DNA from: Cyanophora paradoxa
Lineage: Eukaryota > Glaucocystophyceae > Cyanophorales > Cyanophoraceae
Length of the DNA: 64,000 bases
Assembly (NCBI GenBank): GCA_004431415.1
Contig: QPMI01000535.1
Coordinates: forward strand, 372,001 to 436,000
Reading direction: 5' to 3'
Shown piece by piece: positions 1-10,900 of the stretch (position 1 is the first letter of the stretch; every line of letters begins with the position of its first letter). Below the pieces are notes generated by a model, which searched no databases, had not been told where the DNA came from, and saw only the letters and a program-made list of their open reading frames with translations. Made by a program: the position numbers and the translations under genes.

Positions 1-1036
1 ATTGCACGCTTCGAATAACCGAACTGGGTTCGAAAAAGCTCCTTGAATTTCGTGGCAGCCCACTCCGTCACGGTTGCATCAGTCGAATAAAATCGGCAGA
101 TCGCTTCCACTGTGCCTCGATTAAGAGATATCATGCCCTTTCCCAGTCCAAGCCGCTCTCGAATAGATGCGTAGGGTGCCTTTGCCAGCTTTTCGATTAC
201 TGTCTTCAGGCTCAGCCCGCGTGGATTTAATTTCACATACTCAAAGCATTCGAGCACGCAGTCATTCGCTGGGACATCGGGCAGTAAAGCTTGTCGACTG
301 TTCTGTGATAAAAAGGCAGTTTCGGTACGTTGCCTAGGGCGCCAGCCGCGTTATCTGCGATCAGCACTTCAATTGATGTCACTGTCCAAAAATCGTCTTC
401 CTGGTACGACATTTGAGCCGCCATCCACTGCGCAATGCGCTCATCCAGGCTCTCGGTCAAGGTCTGCAGTGCATTCTGTCTAATCTGAATCAGCTGCGTT
501 GTGTACATGTGATTGTTGTCAAAGCGGAACCGAATTATCACAAAGCGCCCTATCATCTCCGCAACGCCCAGCTGTCCGAGGATGTCAATCGTTAAATTCT
601 TGACCGACTCAGGATCAAAGTTGGGCTCAATCGCATATACATGCTTATCAAACAGCAAATTCGGATAGCGGTGATGCCTGTGAGAAAGCACACCATCTAG
701 ATCTCGTGGCACGGGAATTTCTTCAACGTCTTGAAATATATTCGGGACGTCTTCTAGTATCGCGTCCTCGGCCTGAACGGCGTTTGCGCGAGCTGCTGCA
801 ATTGCGCCGAAATGGCCTGCGAGCTGGCTTTCAAATAATCGGCGAGCTGGGCGAACTGTCCCTCGCAATCGCAGCAGTGTCGCAATATAGTTGCGAATCG
901 TGCGGCCCCAGGTCCCGCCGCTAGCGTCCGCTAGGCGCATCAGTTTGTTTCGAAATGTCCCGTGAACATATCCACGATCGTAAAGCTCTGTCGCTAAGTT
1001 TCTAAGTTCGGTCTTAAGTGCTGCAGTGGTGGCCAT
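1..1036 (-). CDS. Unrecognised protein, 3' end outside window
   Basis: I do not recognise this protein. The first true ATG on the minus strand is at 1036; an in-frame TTG lies at 1051. About 240 codons stay open down to 329. The same frame then stops at 233, but a second frame is open from 302 to the window edge and reads as continuous protein (key stretch LPDVPANDCVLECFEYVKLN). Removing 303-328, which starts GTACCG and ends TTTTTATCACAG, joins the two frames exactly. So either a 26-base intron or a frameshift is present. The protein has an Arg-rich N-terminal part, then an acidic and hydrophobic middle (GRFVIIRFRFDNNHMYTTQL). No signal peptide or TM segment is visible. Base composition is less GC-rich than the genes after 7 kb, like the Rep-like gene nearby. 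It could belong to a mobile or viral insertion; that is inference. Confidence 0.5.
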
Positions 1037-1137
1037 TGCAATCGCTTTCAAGAAGAGGGACTGAAATTATTTTCGGAATTCAGCGCAACAATCTCTGACT
1101 GTCAGATAGACTGAGAGGAACCTTTAAGCCATAGCTC

Positions 1138-1590
1138 AGACGTTCGCGACTTAGGACAAAAGTTCACGTCGGCGTTCGCGACTTTGGACAAAAGTTCACG
1201 TCCAAAATCCTCAAGCATGCAGGCGCACCCCCACGCATGTCTCCCGCAATCTAGCCGCTAATATAGCCTCAATTACACTATAAGAGACGACTAGGACAGT
1301 TGTTAGCCAATTCGGGCGGCGTTCTGAAGTTCGTGACTTTGGACAAAAGTTCACGTCCAAAATCCCCAAGCATGCAGGCGCATCCCCACGCATGCGTGGC
1401 ATGATCAAAGCGCTAGTATAGCCTCAATTACACCACAGGAGACTACTAGACTACTTGCTAGCCGATTCGGGCGCCGTTCTGAAGTTCGTGACTTTGGACA
1501 AAAGTTCACGTCCAAGGTCGCCTAGTGACTTTGGACAAAAGTTCACGTCCAAGGTCGCCTAGTGACTTTGGACAAAAGTTCAAGAGCAAT
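1138..1590. repeat. Tandem direct repeats around GACTTTGGACAAAAGTTCA
   Basis: The core GACTTTGGACAAAAGTTCACG recurs about six times (near 1140, 1170, 1338, 1492, 1524 and 1564; the first is a variant). Two larger units of about 160 bases (starting near 1170 and 1335) also share the AAGCATGCAGGCGCA and TATAGCCTCAATTACAC segments. The last copies are a 32-base tandem unit ending three bases before the H3 stop codon. The array lies between the 3' end of the histone gene and the 5' end of the unrecognised gene, so it could act in the promoter of the latter. Confidence 0.8.
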
Positions 1591-1592
1591 CT

Positions 1593-2164
1593 CTAGGCCT
1601 TATCGATCTGGCTATCCTTATCACTGTCAGGCTTGATGATCTTCGAGATCTCTCCGCGAATGCGGCGTGCAAGTTGAATGTCCTTCGGCATGATAGTGAC
1701 GCTGCAACGGAAAACGATCAGAGGATTGCAGGATATGACAAAAAGCAAGTTGGCTCACCGTTTAGCATGAATCGCGCACAGGTTAGCATCTTCGAACACT
1801 CCCACCAGATAAGCCTCGGCGGCAGTCTGGATCGCCAGCATGGCGTGCGACTGGAAGCGCAAGAGGGGATTAATGTCCTGAGTGATCTCGCGAACGAGTC
1901 GCTGGAATGGCAGCTTGCGAATCAGGAGATCCGTGGTCTTCTGGTACTTGCGGATCTCGCGCAACGCCACAGTGCCTGCAATCGTGATAATTAGATGAAA
2001 GCGACGGACGCACAGCTGCAGGGAATCCGTTGCTTACCTGGGCGATAGCGATACGGTTTCTTGACCGGACTAGCAAGAGGCAGCTTCACCTTGACTACGT
2101 TCGGCTGCTGACGTTCAGCGTTGCCCACAGTGCGCCTCGTCGGGTTGGCCTTCACGCGCGCCAT
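1593..2164 (-). CDS. Divergent histone H3 variant, two introns
   Basis: Core nucleosomal histone H3, which packages DNA with H4. Exons read 2164-2038, 1975-1759 and 1701-1593 on the minus strand, with GTAAGC and GTGAGC donors and CAG acceptors. The histone fold is clear: [53 protein letters not shown] and [17 protein letters not shown]. The N-tail is unusual. It begins [20 protein letters not shown]: Lys4 is kept, the Lys9 position is Arg, and the usual K14/K18/K23/K27 context is not recognisable before [12 protein letters not shown]-terminal extension of about 18 residues (ending [10 protein letters not shown]) follows the normal end. Loop 1 has canonical H3 length, which argues against a CENP-A type. 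Replication-dependent H3 genes usually lack introns, so a replacement or specialised variant is likely. Confidence in H3 is very high; the role is unknown. Confidence 0.93.
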
Positions 2165-2777
2165 GTTTGCTGCAGCTGCTTTGTGCTTCTAGAAGGTTGC
2201 TGCTGCTCTATACGTGGGGTACTCGTACTAGTACTAGCAGGGGGTAAATTATGCAGGCTGCGCAGCGCGTGCACGTGATCGTACGATAGGCTACAGCTCC
2301 GCGCAGCGTTGTGCACACTGTGCCACGGTGCTCCTTTTTCGACGCATGCGCACGTGTTTTCTGGAGTTTTTTGGCGGTTCGGTTTCAAGTTGTTTCTTGC
2401 ACGTGTTTTTTATTAGGTCTGAAAAATCTGACTGCAAGCATTGGTCGGTTTTATTTGCATGCTGCATGTAATATATGTATATGTCGGGGACCCAGCTGAT
2501 CATGATCGCGAGCCGCGCGTGTTCGGCCGATTCGGTGGGGACTCGGTCGGTAAGTTGGGGAACTGCTACAAGTCTAGATCTAGACTCAGACTCTAGACTC
2601 ACTCAGTGTGACTCTAGCACTGCACTGCAGTACCAGGCTACTACCGTAGTACCAGGCTACTACCAGCTAAGTACTAGTCTAGCTAGCGACCTTCGTGCCG
2701 CGAGTTCTCTACTGAATCGATTTGCATGAATTCGAAATGAACAATGCGCAGAGCAAGTATTACCCGAATCACCGTAA
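2165..2777. other. Intergenic, no gene seen
   Basis: Upstream of the H3 gene. It holds a short duplication (GTACCAGGCTACTACC twice near 2629-2664) and many 4-base palindromes. The segment at about 2526-2568 (GGCCGATTCGGTGG through GGTAAGTTGGGGAACTGC) is repeated after the 39-bp array at about 3238-3279, so the array sits inside a partial segmental duplication. Confidence 0.6.
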
Positions 2778-3206
2778 GCTGGCATAAAAGTGAAGTATTA
2801 GATTTTAAACTTCTATGCTGGCATAAAAGTGAAGTATTAGATTTTAAACTTCTATGCTGGCATAAAAGTGAAGTATTAGATTTTAAACTTCTATGCTGGC
2901 ATAAAAGTGAAGTATTAGATTTTAAACTTCTATGCTGGCATAAAAGTGAAGTATTTGATTTTAAACTTCTATGCTGGCATAAAAGTGAAGTATTAGATTT
3001 TAAACTTCTATGCTGGCATAAAAGTGAAGTATTAGATTTTAAACTTCTATGCTGGCATAAAAGTGAAGTATTAGATTTTAAACTTCTATGCTGGCATAAA
3101 AGTGAAGTATTAGATTTTAAACTTCTATGCTGGCATAAAAGTGAAGTATTAGATTTTAAACTTCTATGCTGGCATAAAAGTGAAGTATTTGATTTTAAAC
3201 TTCTAT
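2778..3206. repeat. 39-bp tandem array, 11 exact-length units
   Basis: Eleven head-to-tail units of 39 bases (429 bases in total) beginning GCTGGCATAAAAGTGAAG. Units 5 and 11 carry a single A-to-T change (TATTTGATT instead of TATTAGATT). Each unit contains the inverted pair GAAGT / ACTTC around an AT-rich centre, so each can fold into a small hairpin. Because 39 is divisible by 3, one frame stays open and would encode CWHKSEVLDFKLL repeated. There is no sign of flanking coding sequence, so I treat it as a minisatellite. Confidence 0.95.
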
Positions 3207-3712
3207 CCTACTAGGCTACTATGCTGGCCGTGAGTTCGGCCGATTCGATGGAGATTCGGTTGGTAAGTTGGGGAACTGCCGCAGCATTGAGTCCATTGAC
3301 TCAAGTGAATCGATTTACAGGCGGCCGCTGGCAGGCTGTGGCCGTTAACGTTGGGCAGCCGCTGAGCCTGCAGCTGGCAGGCGCCGGCGTGCCGCGGCAG
3401 ACTGTGCATATGCGCATGTTCACAGACTCGCTTCCGTAGTACAGAGCTGTCAACACAGCAGCTGCAGCAACCGCTCCATCCCGGAGTCCGTTTGCACATT
3501 CAACGGTAAGCTAACATGAAAGGTTGTGCATGCGGGGCCTGATCATGAGATGAGTCGCTATGCATGCAAGCAGAACTAATGCATATATACATGCTCACAG
3601 CTGCAGGTTGCTCACAGCAACCATATACGCGTGAACGCCACACAGGTGTGCATCTTGACACTATATATATATCATACGCAGTGTGCAGCACTCTCATCGA
3701 TCTTACGTCGGC
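3207..3712. other. Intergenic upstream of Rep-like gene
   Basis: Contains the second copy of the flanking duplication (about 3238-3279) and then unique sequence rich in GCATGC and TATATA. A TATA-like run, CTATATATATATCAT, lies at about 3661-3675, some 40-50 bases before the first ATG of the Rep-like gene, and could be part of its promoter. Confidence 0.4.
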
Positions 3713-5165
3713 ATGTGCAGCATGTCTATCAAAATCAGAGAACCGAATGAGAAGAAAACACGGCACTTTGTAACATTTGAGCTCGTTGATCGTAGAGAGT
3801 GTGACGACGACGATATGACGAAAGAGGAATGGGATGAGTGCCTGTGGAAGACTCTAGATGCTCTGTTTTACGGCCCCAGTCTTATTCGCACGAAGATCAA
3901 GTTTGCTCAATTTGCAGTATTCAAAACGACAACAAATGATGTGTTCCAAATTAAGGTATGCACCCATGCGAATTGAACAATGTAAATTGCGCCCATGCAC
4001 ACTGTTGCATATCACTCTCATTTACTTGACGTTTTCAGGGATTGATCACGACGAATACTAGTTATAATTGTACAGTTAAGCACATGAAAGACGCGTTGGA
4101 GATTCAGTTTGCAGATGATGGCGATTATTTCGGGCACACGCCCAATTACATTACTCCTCTTTTTGGGAAGACGGCTCAAAAAAAGGAACTGGAGACGCTA
4201 AACGTCAAGTCGAATAGATTGTCGAGCTGGTCAAATGGATCGGTGCGCAATGTACATGTATGGCGCGCACTGCATTCTGGCTCTAATGCTATTATAGCTG
4301 GACAACCAGGGAAATAGAAGATCCCCTGCCGAAGTGCAGCTTCGTGATAAAGTTCGACGTTTCCTCCGTGGTGATTGCATTCTCTTTTCTCACAATCATG
4401 TCTTGATTTGCATTTGCACAGAGCCAAGGAAATATGCGGATTTCATAGAACGGTTTCCACTCAAGTCTCGCGCTCTGGCCGGCCAAGCTGTGTTTACATG
4501 TGACAGGGACCGGAAAGCTCTATTTCTAGAGCTTTTTCCCAAGAGGAAAACCTACACAAAGATGTATTTTGTCACAGGTCTTGCTTTCACTCAAATTCTC
4601 CGACTGATAATATATATCTTCACACATTGTCAGGTGGCTCCCCAGAATCCCTGATTCAAAAGCTGATCGAGACCTACCCAGAGTCGGAAGTTTGGAAAAA
4701 ACCTGGCACGGTGTGCACTTATCGTGATAAAGTCTCTTTTATCTGATGGCAATGGTCACCTAGGAACGCGCTGGGTTCTGGGATGGCTACAATGGGGAAT
4801 CGTACATTTTTATCCCCAATTTTAGGGGTGAAATCTCCTTGAGCAGTATTATAAATGCTTGTTCTCCTCTTTCAAAGGCAAACTTGCCCATAATGTATGG
4901 TAACGAAATTTGGTTAGCTTCTACTCTTTTTATTTTTACAAGCGAAATTCACGTACGAGAGGTAATCGGTTATCGCTCCGGAAGTAATTACGTTACAAAA
5001 GCTGCATATCGTGATTTTAAAGATTTTGCGGCATGTTCCGGTGGTGGAATTATCCGTATTAAGAATATCGAAAAGCTTCTTAAGGCACGACAGGCCTATA
5101 GAAATGTAAAGAGAGATCTCGTAGTTGAATCTCCTGATGACATCTTGAAGATTTTTGATGACTAA
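3713..5165 (+). CDS. Rep-like superfamily 3 helicase, intron-containing, degraded motifs
   Basis: Resembles the replication initiator (Rep) of CRESS-DNA viruses and related plasmids, where an HUH endonuclease is joined to an SF3 helicase for rolling-circle replication. Exons on the plus strand: 3713-3955, 4039-4242, 4298-4577, 4634-4710 and 4764-5165; the first in-frame ATGs are 3713 and 3722. The C-terminal half carries the helicase order: a P-loop position, a FWDGY segment, a Walker-B-like FIPNFRGEI, and a motif-C-like IFTSEIHVRE. The P-loop reads VTGGSPES, lacking the GKS lysine. The HUH motifs of the N-terminal half are not recognisable. Loss of key residues plus five spliceable exons suggests an old endogenised copy, perhaps with a new role, not an active replicon. 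AT-rich codon use contrasts with genes after 7 kb. Another SF3 family is the main alternative. Confidence 0.5.
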
Positions 5166-5425
5166 GTTAGCTAGGTTCTTGTGAGCCAAAGGCTATGCAA
5201 GCTAGCTTGACGCTTTCCAAAATCAGCTAGGTCTCTTGTGAGTAAAATACTACGCAAGCTAGCTGGCGCTTTCTCCTGAGGCCGCAGCAGACCGCGCGCA
5301 AGCAACCGGGGCCCCAAGTACACCCACACACGCCCTCCTAAACTCAGTTCCGATATCTCCCCAAACAAACGCCTAATCAACACGCCTACTCTTTCTCACT
5401 AATTTCGCTCATCGATCACGCTTAT

Positions 5426-5493
5426 AGGGGTGGACCCCTGATGGTAAAACCAGACTTTGGGGGGCGGTCTGGTTTGGGGGGGGGTCCACCCCT
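5426..5493. repeat. Long imperfect hairpin
   Basis: AGGGGTGGACCCC at 5426-5438 is the exact reverse complement of 5481-5493. Inside it AACCAGAC pairs with GTCTGGTT. The loop is G-rich. The structure lies in the non-coding stretch between the Rep-like and calmodulin-like genes and could be a small MITE or a transcript terminator-like hairpin. Confidence 0.6.
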
Positions 5494-5743
5494 TTACAAC
5501 AGACGGATCAGGCGCTAGCCGATCAGGTATTTGGATCGGTATATGTATATGATAGTATCGATCTGGAATTCGAAGACCGTCGACGTCCGACGGTCGACGG
5601 CATATAACATCAATTGCAACTTGCAAGTTAGGATGTCCATGCGCATGCCATGATCGTGATGCGCGTACGCGTGGATTTAAATGCGCATAGTATCGGCTGT
5701 TCGAAGCTGATCACGAGCAGCTATAGATTATTCAATGAATTAC

Positions 5744-6052
5744 CTCGGAAAAGACGATGATCCCGTTCCCGTCCGTATCAAACTCGTTGATCATGTTTCT
5801 GCACAGCCGCCGCGGCCGCGGCGCATTATTAATTGCACGTCACCACACAAGTAGGAAGCCTAAGGAATTTCGAATGCATTCGCGAACGCATACGTACTGG
5901 ATCTCGGCGTCCGTGGGAGTCTGGCCGTAAGATGCCATGACCGCGACGATTTCGGCTTTGGTCATGGAGCCGTCTCCGTTGGTGTCGAAGTTGCTGAACG
6001 CATCCGCGATCTCAGAGATCTGCTCTTCGGTGAACTGCCCCGTCGATGCCAT
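5744..6052 (-). CDS. Calmodulin-like EF-hand protein, N-terminal lobe only
   Basis: Calcium sensor of the calmodulin family. Exon 6052-5898 begins MASTGQFTEEQISEIADAF and contains a canonical EF loop, DTNGDGSMTKAE. A GTACGT donor at 5897 joins to an acceptor at 5799. Exon 5798-5744 gives NMINEFDTDGNGIIVFSE, a second loop, followed by a GTAATT donor at 5743. The joins keep calmodulin spacing exactly. A CAG just upstream of the ATG suggests a 5'UTR intron. I searched the minus strand down to 5166 and could not find exons for EF-hands 3 and 4. So the gene is truncated, or its last exons are unrecognisable, or it is a two-EF-hand protein. Loop 1 keeps Asp/Asn/Asp at the calcium positions. Confidence 0.8.
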
Positions 6053-7121
6053 CTGGATCTGCGCACAAACTCGAAGCGGTGAGCGCGCGCGATCGCGAGC
6101 CAGCTGCAGCGCCCCGACGCGCATGCGCCTAGGCCTGCAGCTGTGCCCTGGCCTGGCCAGGCCGACCGCGTGCGTATACGTATATACGTATTCGTATACG
6201 GGCACGGCGCGGGCATGCGCACGGCCGATCAGCGCACCGGTTCGAAGCCTTAAGCTAAAACGCGAACGCGCTAGGGTGACCCGGTGTCCTTCGGAATACA
6301 AGTTCTGTCCGTCGGACAATGAGCGCTGAAGCTGGATGGTGTCGAGCTCGAGCACACTGTGACCGTGGCGTGTACTATAACTAGGAGCGCTATATAGCAA
6401 GCTGCACGCGCTAGCGATAGGCACCGCTAACGCTCCTAGCATGCACACGCACCTCCTACGAGGGATCCTGGGCCGGGAAGCGCGCGTGATCGACCGTGCA
6501 GCGTGCGCATGCGCGGGACGCGGCGCTGAGTCGGCGGCGCCGGCGCCGGCGCCGAATGGGCGCGCCGGCGCCGGCGCCGGCGCCGGCGGTACTTCCGGAA
6601 GTTTTTTCTGCCGGATCATCGGATCTGTCAAAAAAAGAGCCCCCCCCCCCTTCATCCACTTGCCAACTTGCAAAAAAAACGAATTCGAATATCGGCCGCG
6701 GGCCAACTCGGACGGTAAACTCGGCGGGCCAACTCGGACGCGGGAACGTTGACTTGTAACGAGCAGATCTAGGCCCGATTCTAGAGTCGCCGGCGCCTCA
6801 CGCCGAGCTCGAGGGACACGCGTACGCAGAAACCGAGACCGAGAATTCGAAGAGGGCAAGGCCAGGAGCTCGAGGAGAGACATCAATGTTTTTTTAAAAA
6901 TGCATTTGCGCCGAATCAATGCGCGTGCGTACGGACATTGTCGGACAATACTCGCTCTTCATAATCCTACTCTTGCTGCAGCAATTGCAAGTATGTTTGG
7001 GAATCATCACCATCATTGTTCATTTCCGACCACAAACGTCAATTTTCAAGCGAGGCGTTACATTCAACAGCAAGGCGATGCATTTGAATATTCGGACTTA
7101 TGTTCGAATGTTCCAGCCTTT
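6053..7121. other. Intergenic with GGCGCC-palindrome run
   Basis: Non-coding between the calmodulin-like gene and the 3' end of the minus-strand receptor locus. Contains (CCGGCG)n / GGCGCC runs at about 6533-6590 that read the same on both strands, and a C-tract at about 6640-6650. I see no gene. The 6900-7120 stretch is less GC-rich and may be 3'UTR or intergenic. Confidence 0.5.
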
Positions 7122-7893
7122 TTACTGATCGGGATTCGGGAGCCACAGGCGCACGTCTGCTTCGGCATCGAGCGGGGGCGGGGGCGAGGGCGCGCCCTCG
7201 CCCGCCCCGAGCCGCACGCCGCCCTCCTGCTCCAGCAGCAGCGCGAGCTTCCCCGACATCACCGTCGCCCCGTCGAACTGGCGCCCGTTCGCGTTCCCGT
7301 GAGCGGCGGCCCGTGCTCAGGGGGCGAGGAAGGGGGGATCCAGATCTAGAGGGGCGGACCTTGCAGCCGTGGAACTCCTGCGCCCGCTTCTTCCCGATGC
7401 GCCTGGCGCAGAAGACGCGCTGCGAAGGGCCTTGCGCATCAGCGGACCGGCTCACATAAAGCTTCGAAGAGGCGGCGCGGATCGCACGGGGAGGGTCGAG
7501 ATGGATACGGTCCCGTCGGGGCGGGCTGCCGCCAGCAGGCCCCGACCGCCAAGCGCGTCCTGCGCGCGCACGCGCGAGCATCAGAATACGCGCGCGCGGT
7601 ACGAGAGAAATGCAAATTAAATCTATTTAGCCGGCGCACCTCTGAAAACGCGTAGCCTTTGAGTTGTTCGGACTTTGCTTCGGCCGCGGCCGCGGGTCCT
7701 TCCTAAGTACGGTACACGTGGTCATGATCAGCGGCTAGTTAACGTTTGGCGGGCTGCGAGCGAACAGCAACGAAATAAGAATTCCCCGCACCTCGGAGGG
7801 CGCGTGTCCGGACGCCGAGGCCGCTGGGGAGGCCGAAGCCCAGACCACCTCCTCCTCGCCGTCCGGAGCGACGGCGCACACTCTCGTGTCAAC
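7122..7893 (-). CDS. Four phase-0 exons: 3' end of the NACHT-WD40 gene or a separate gene
   Basis: Four exons on the minus strand splice in frame: 7893-7792, 7559-7488, 7419-7360 and 7277-7122 (TAA at 7124-7122). All joins are phase 0 with GTGCG or GTCCG donors and CAG acceptors, the same pattern as the WD40 exons just upstream. Two exons look like weak propeller strands (VCAVAPDGEEEVVW and GLLAAARPDGTVSISTLP). The next gives RVFCARRIGKKRAQEFHGCK and the last ends DVRLWLPNPDQ. They may be the real C-terminus of the receptor gene if its terminal exon is spliced before the TAA at 7979-7977, for example at a phase-0 GTCAAG donor. Otherwise they belong to a gene whose start I cannot see. Confidence 0.45.
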
Positions 7894-7976
7894 CTGAGAC
7901 GAGATTCACGCGCGGCGCGGGACGGCCCGCGCCGCGCCGAGAGATAGCCTAAGGTGGCTTAGGTGTGGCGGTAGAG

Positions 7977-10900
7977 TTAAGACTCTGCCCTGTCGCGCGA
8001 GCGCGAGCTGGCGAACTTCAGCTTGACTTGGCCCCCGGCCGCGGGGGCCTGCAGCCGGCCACGGCCCTCCGCACGGGCGCCCGCGAGCTCGACGCCGGCC
8101 TGCATGTCCCAGACGAGGAGCGAGCTATCCACGTCGGCGCTCCCCGTCACCACCCGCCTCCCGTCCTGCCGCCACCGCCATCGCCAGCCCCGCGCGAGGT
8201 TCCCAAGTCAGTTCCCGAATGCAGAGTGCACGTGGTTTCGTCGAGGTCGATCTCCCGCCCCCAGAGCTCCGGGGATCCTAGAAAGCACGTACACGCACTA
8301 TCGCTGCCTATCGCGCGCGCCACGCCGCTCACCGGCGAGATCGACAGCGATGTGGCGAGCATGCTGATGGTCCGGCCCGAGGCCGACAGCCGCGGCTTCC
8401 GCAGCTGCACGCCCGTCTCCAGGTCCCACACCCGCAGCGTCTTGTGGTCGCACCCCGTCACGATGTACTTGCCGTCCTGAGCCGCGCGTAAGTACGCGTA
8501 ACGCGTCCTTTATGATTCGTATCATCCGCAGATGTCTCTCGAACTCACCGGCGTGATAGCGATCGAAGATGCCATGCTCTTGTGGCCCTTCAGGCGCCGC
8601 AGCTCGGCCCCGCTCTCCAGGTCCCAAACGCGCAGGGTCCAGTCCCGGCTTCCCGACACGGCGCGCCTCCCGTCCTGCGGTCCGTCCGAAAATTAAACCG
8701 CGCGTCAGCGTTGGAGGCTTTCCTGCCGTGAGATCCCGGCCCGGCCCGCACCGGCGAGATCGCGACGGAGAGAACGGGGCCTTCGTGACCCGTGATCACC
8801 CGCAGCTCCGCCCCGCTCTCCAGGTCCCACAATCGCAGCGTCTTGTCGCCGCTGCCCGACAACGCGCGTTTCCCGTCCTGCGCGGCCCCGGGCCCCCGCG
8901 TCAAACGTGGTCGAATGCCGCACACGCTTCTTTTTGCCGAAATAATATCGAGTTACAGAGGCTCTCGGTCAAGCTGCATCACACGCACCTGCGTGACTGC
9001 AACGGAGACGACCGTGTCGTCGTGGCCCGTGAGCGTCCGCAGCTCTGCCCCGCTCTCCAGGTCCCAGACTCGCAGCGTGTTGTCCGCGCTCCCCGACACA
9101 GCGCGCAGCCCGTCCTGCGACCCGAAAATCCAAGTAAATTTGAAGAATGTGCAATCCTCCATCCGCTTCGGCTTTTTAATAATTATTCAAGCTTGAAGTC
9201 TTCGACCGTGCCAGGGCCCGCAAAGTCTCGAACGCACCGGCGAAACCGCCAACGAGCGGACGTACTCGGTGTGCCCAACAAGCTGCCGCAGCTCCTCCCC
9301 GCTCTCCAGGTCCCACAGACGCAGCGTCTTGTCCTCGCCCCCCGACAGTGCGCGCTTCCCGTCCTGCGAGCGATCCGAAGAGATTACAATCGCAGACAGG
9401 CCGGGGCTATTCATATGCATGGCACTCTAGCACTCCGTGCCTCTCGCGCACCGGCAGAACCGCGACGCAGTACGCATCCCCGTCGTGACCAGTGAGCCGG
9501 CGCAGCTCGGACCCGGTCTCAAGGTCCCACAGCCGGAGCATCCTGCCCTCCTTGCTCCCCGACACGGCGCGCTTCCCGTCCTGCAACGTGCACAAGGGCC
9601 GAAGGTCAGCGCGAGCTGTGTCGAAAACGCTGAGCTTAATTATGATCTTGAAAATGTTAAACGAAAGTATAGGCCCCAACTCCCTAAGTCGGCCTCTATC
9701 GGCCTTGAAACGCTGGCCGGCGACGTTTAGGAAGACGCCCGTCAGCGATGTTTAGACAATGGCAAGCCGTTCTTGCATTCGAACTATTCGCAGTCGGTCT
9801 ATCCGGGCCCTCTATCGACGTCTCGGTCTCTCTTCAACCGCGGGTCGCGTCCGCGCACCGGTGAAATTGCAACCGACCAGACGTCGCCTTCGTGACTCGT
9901 AACCTGCCGTAGCTCCGCCCCGCTCTCCAGGTTCCACAATCGCAGGACTTTGTCGTCGCTGCCCGACACGGCGAGCTTTCCGTTCTGCGGCGCGCCTGGT
10001 CAGCTTTCGCGCCTGCACCAGCGAAGAAGCGCGCCTGCTTCCAAAAGACATCGTTCTAGATCTAGGCCTCGCGATCGGCTGCTAGTCTCAAGCGTTCGCT
10101 CCCAATATTCGACTTCGAATCTCTCATTTCCCGTACCGGCAAGACCGCCACCGAGTTGACGGTGCTCTTGTGGCCGGCGAGGCACTGCAGCTCCGCCCCG
10201 CTCTCCAGGTCCCACAGCCTCAGCGTCTTGTCGCCGCTCCCCGACAACGCGAGCTTCCCGTCCTGCGGCCGCCATGTCAGCACCATAGAAATGAGAGTCC
10301 ATTCATTTTCGCACGCACGGGCAAGAATGCCAATGCGAAGACCCGATCCTCGTGGCCCGTGATCACCCGCAGCTCCGCCCCGCTCTCGAGATCCCAGACC
10401 CGCAGCGTCTTGTCCTTGCTTCCGGAAAGCACACGCGTTCCGTCCTGAGATCCGAGGCCCGCATCAGAAACCAGAGCATGCGCAGCCTCCAACGCGCACG
10501 CACCGGCGAGATCGCCACCGCGCGGACGGACCGCTTGTGGCCCACAAGCACCCGCAGCTCTGCCCCGCTGTCCAGGTCCCACACGCGAACCGTCTCGTCC
10601 TCGCTGCCCGACACGGCGCGCTTTCCGTCCTGCGAAGCGACCAGATTCACAACCGGAGGCTGGGCTTATTAGACTCTCTCCTGGCCGCATCCACGCACCG
10701 GCGTAATGGCGACGGACCAGACGTCTTTCTCGTGACCGGTGAGCCGACGCAGCTCCGAACCGGTCTCCAGGTCCCACACCCAGAGCGTGTGGAGGCTGCC
10801 GGACACGGCGCGCTTCCCGTCCTGCAGCCGAGAAACGCTCGCGATTGATGGGCAGCGAGGGCCCGCCGACGGGGAGCGAAACACAGAGGCCTCCAGCTCA

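Noticed and set aside
2744-3214. 156-codon frame made of CWHKSEVLDFKLL repeats
   Set aside because: Explained by the 39-bp unit being a multiple of three; no flanking coding sequence or start context.
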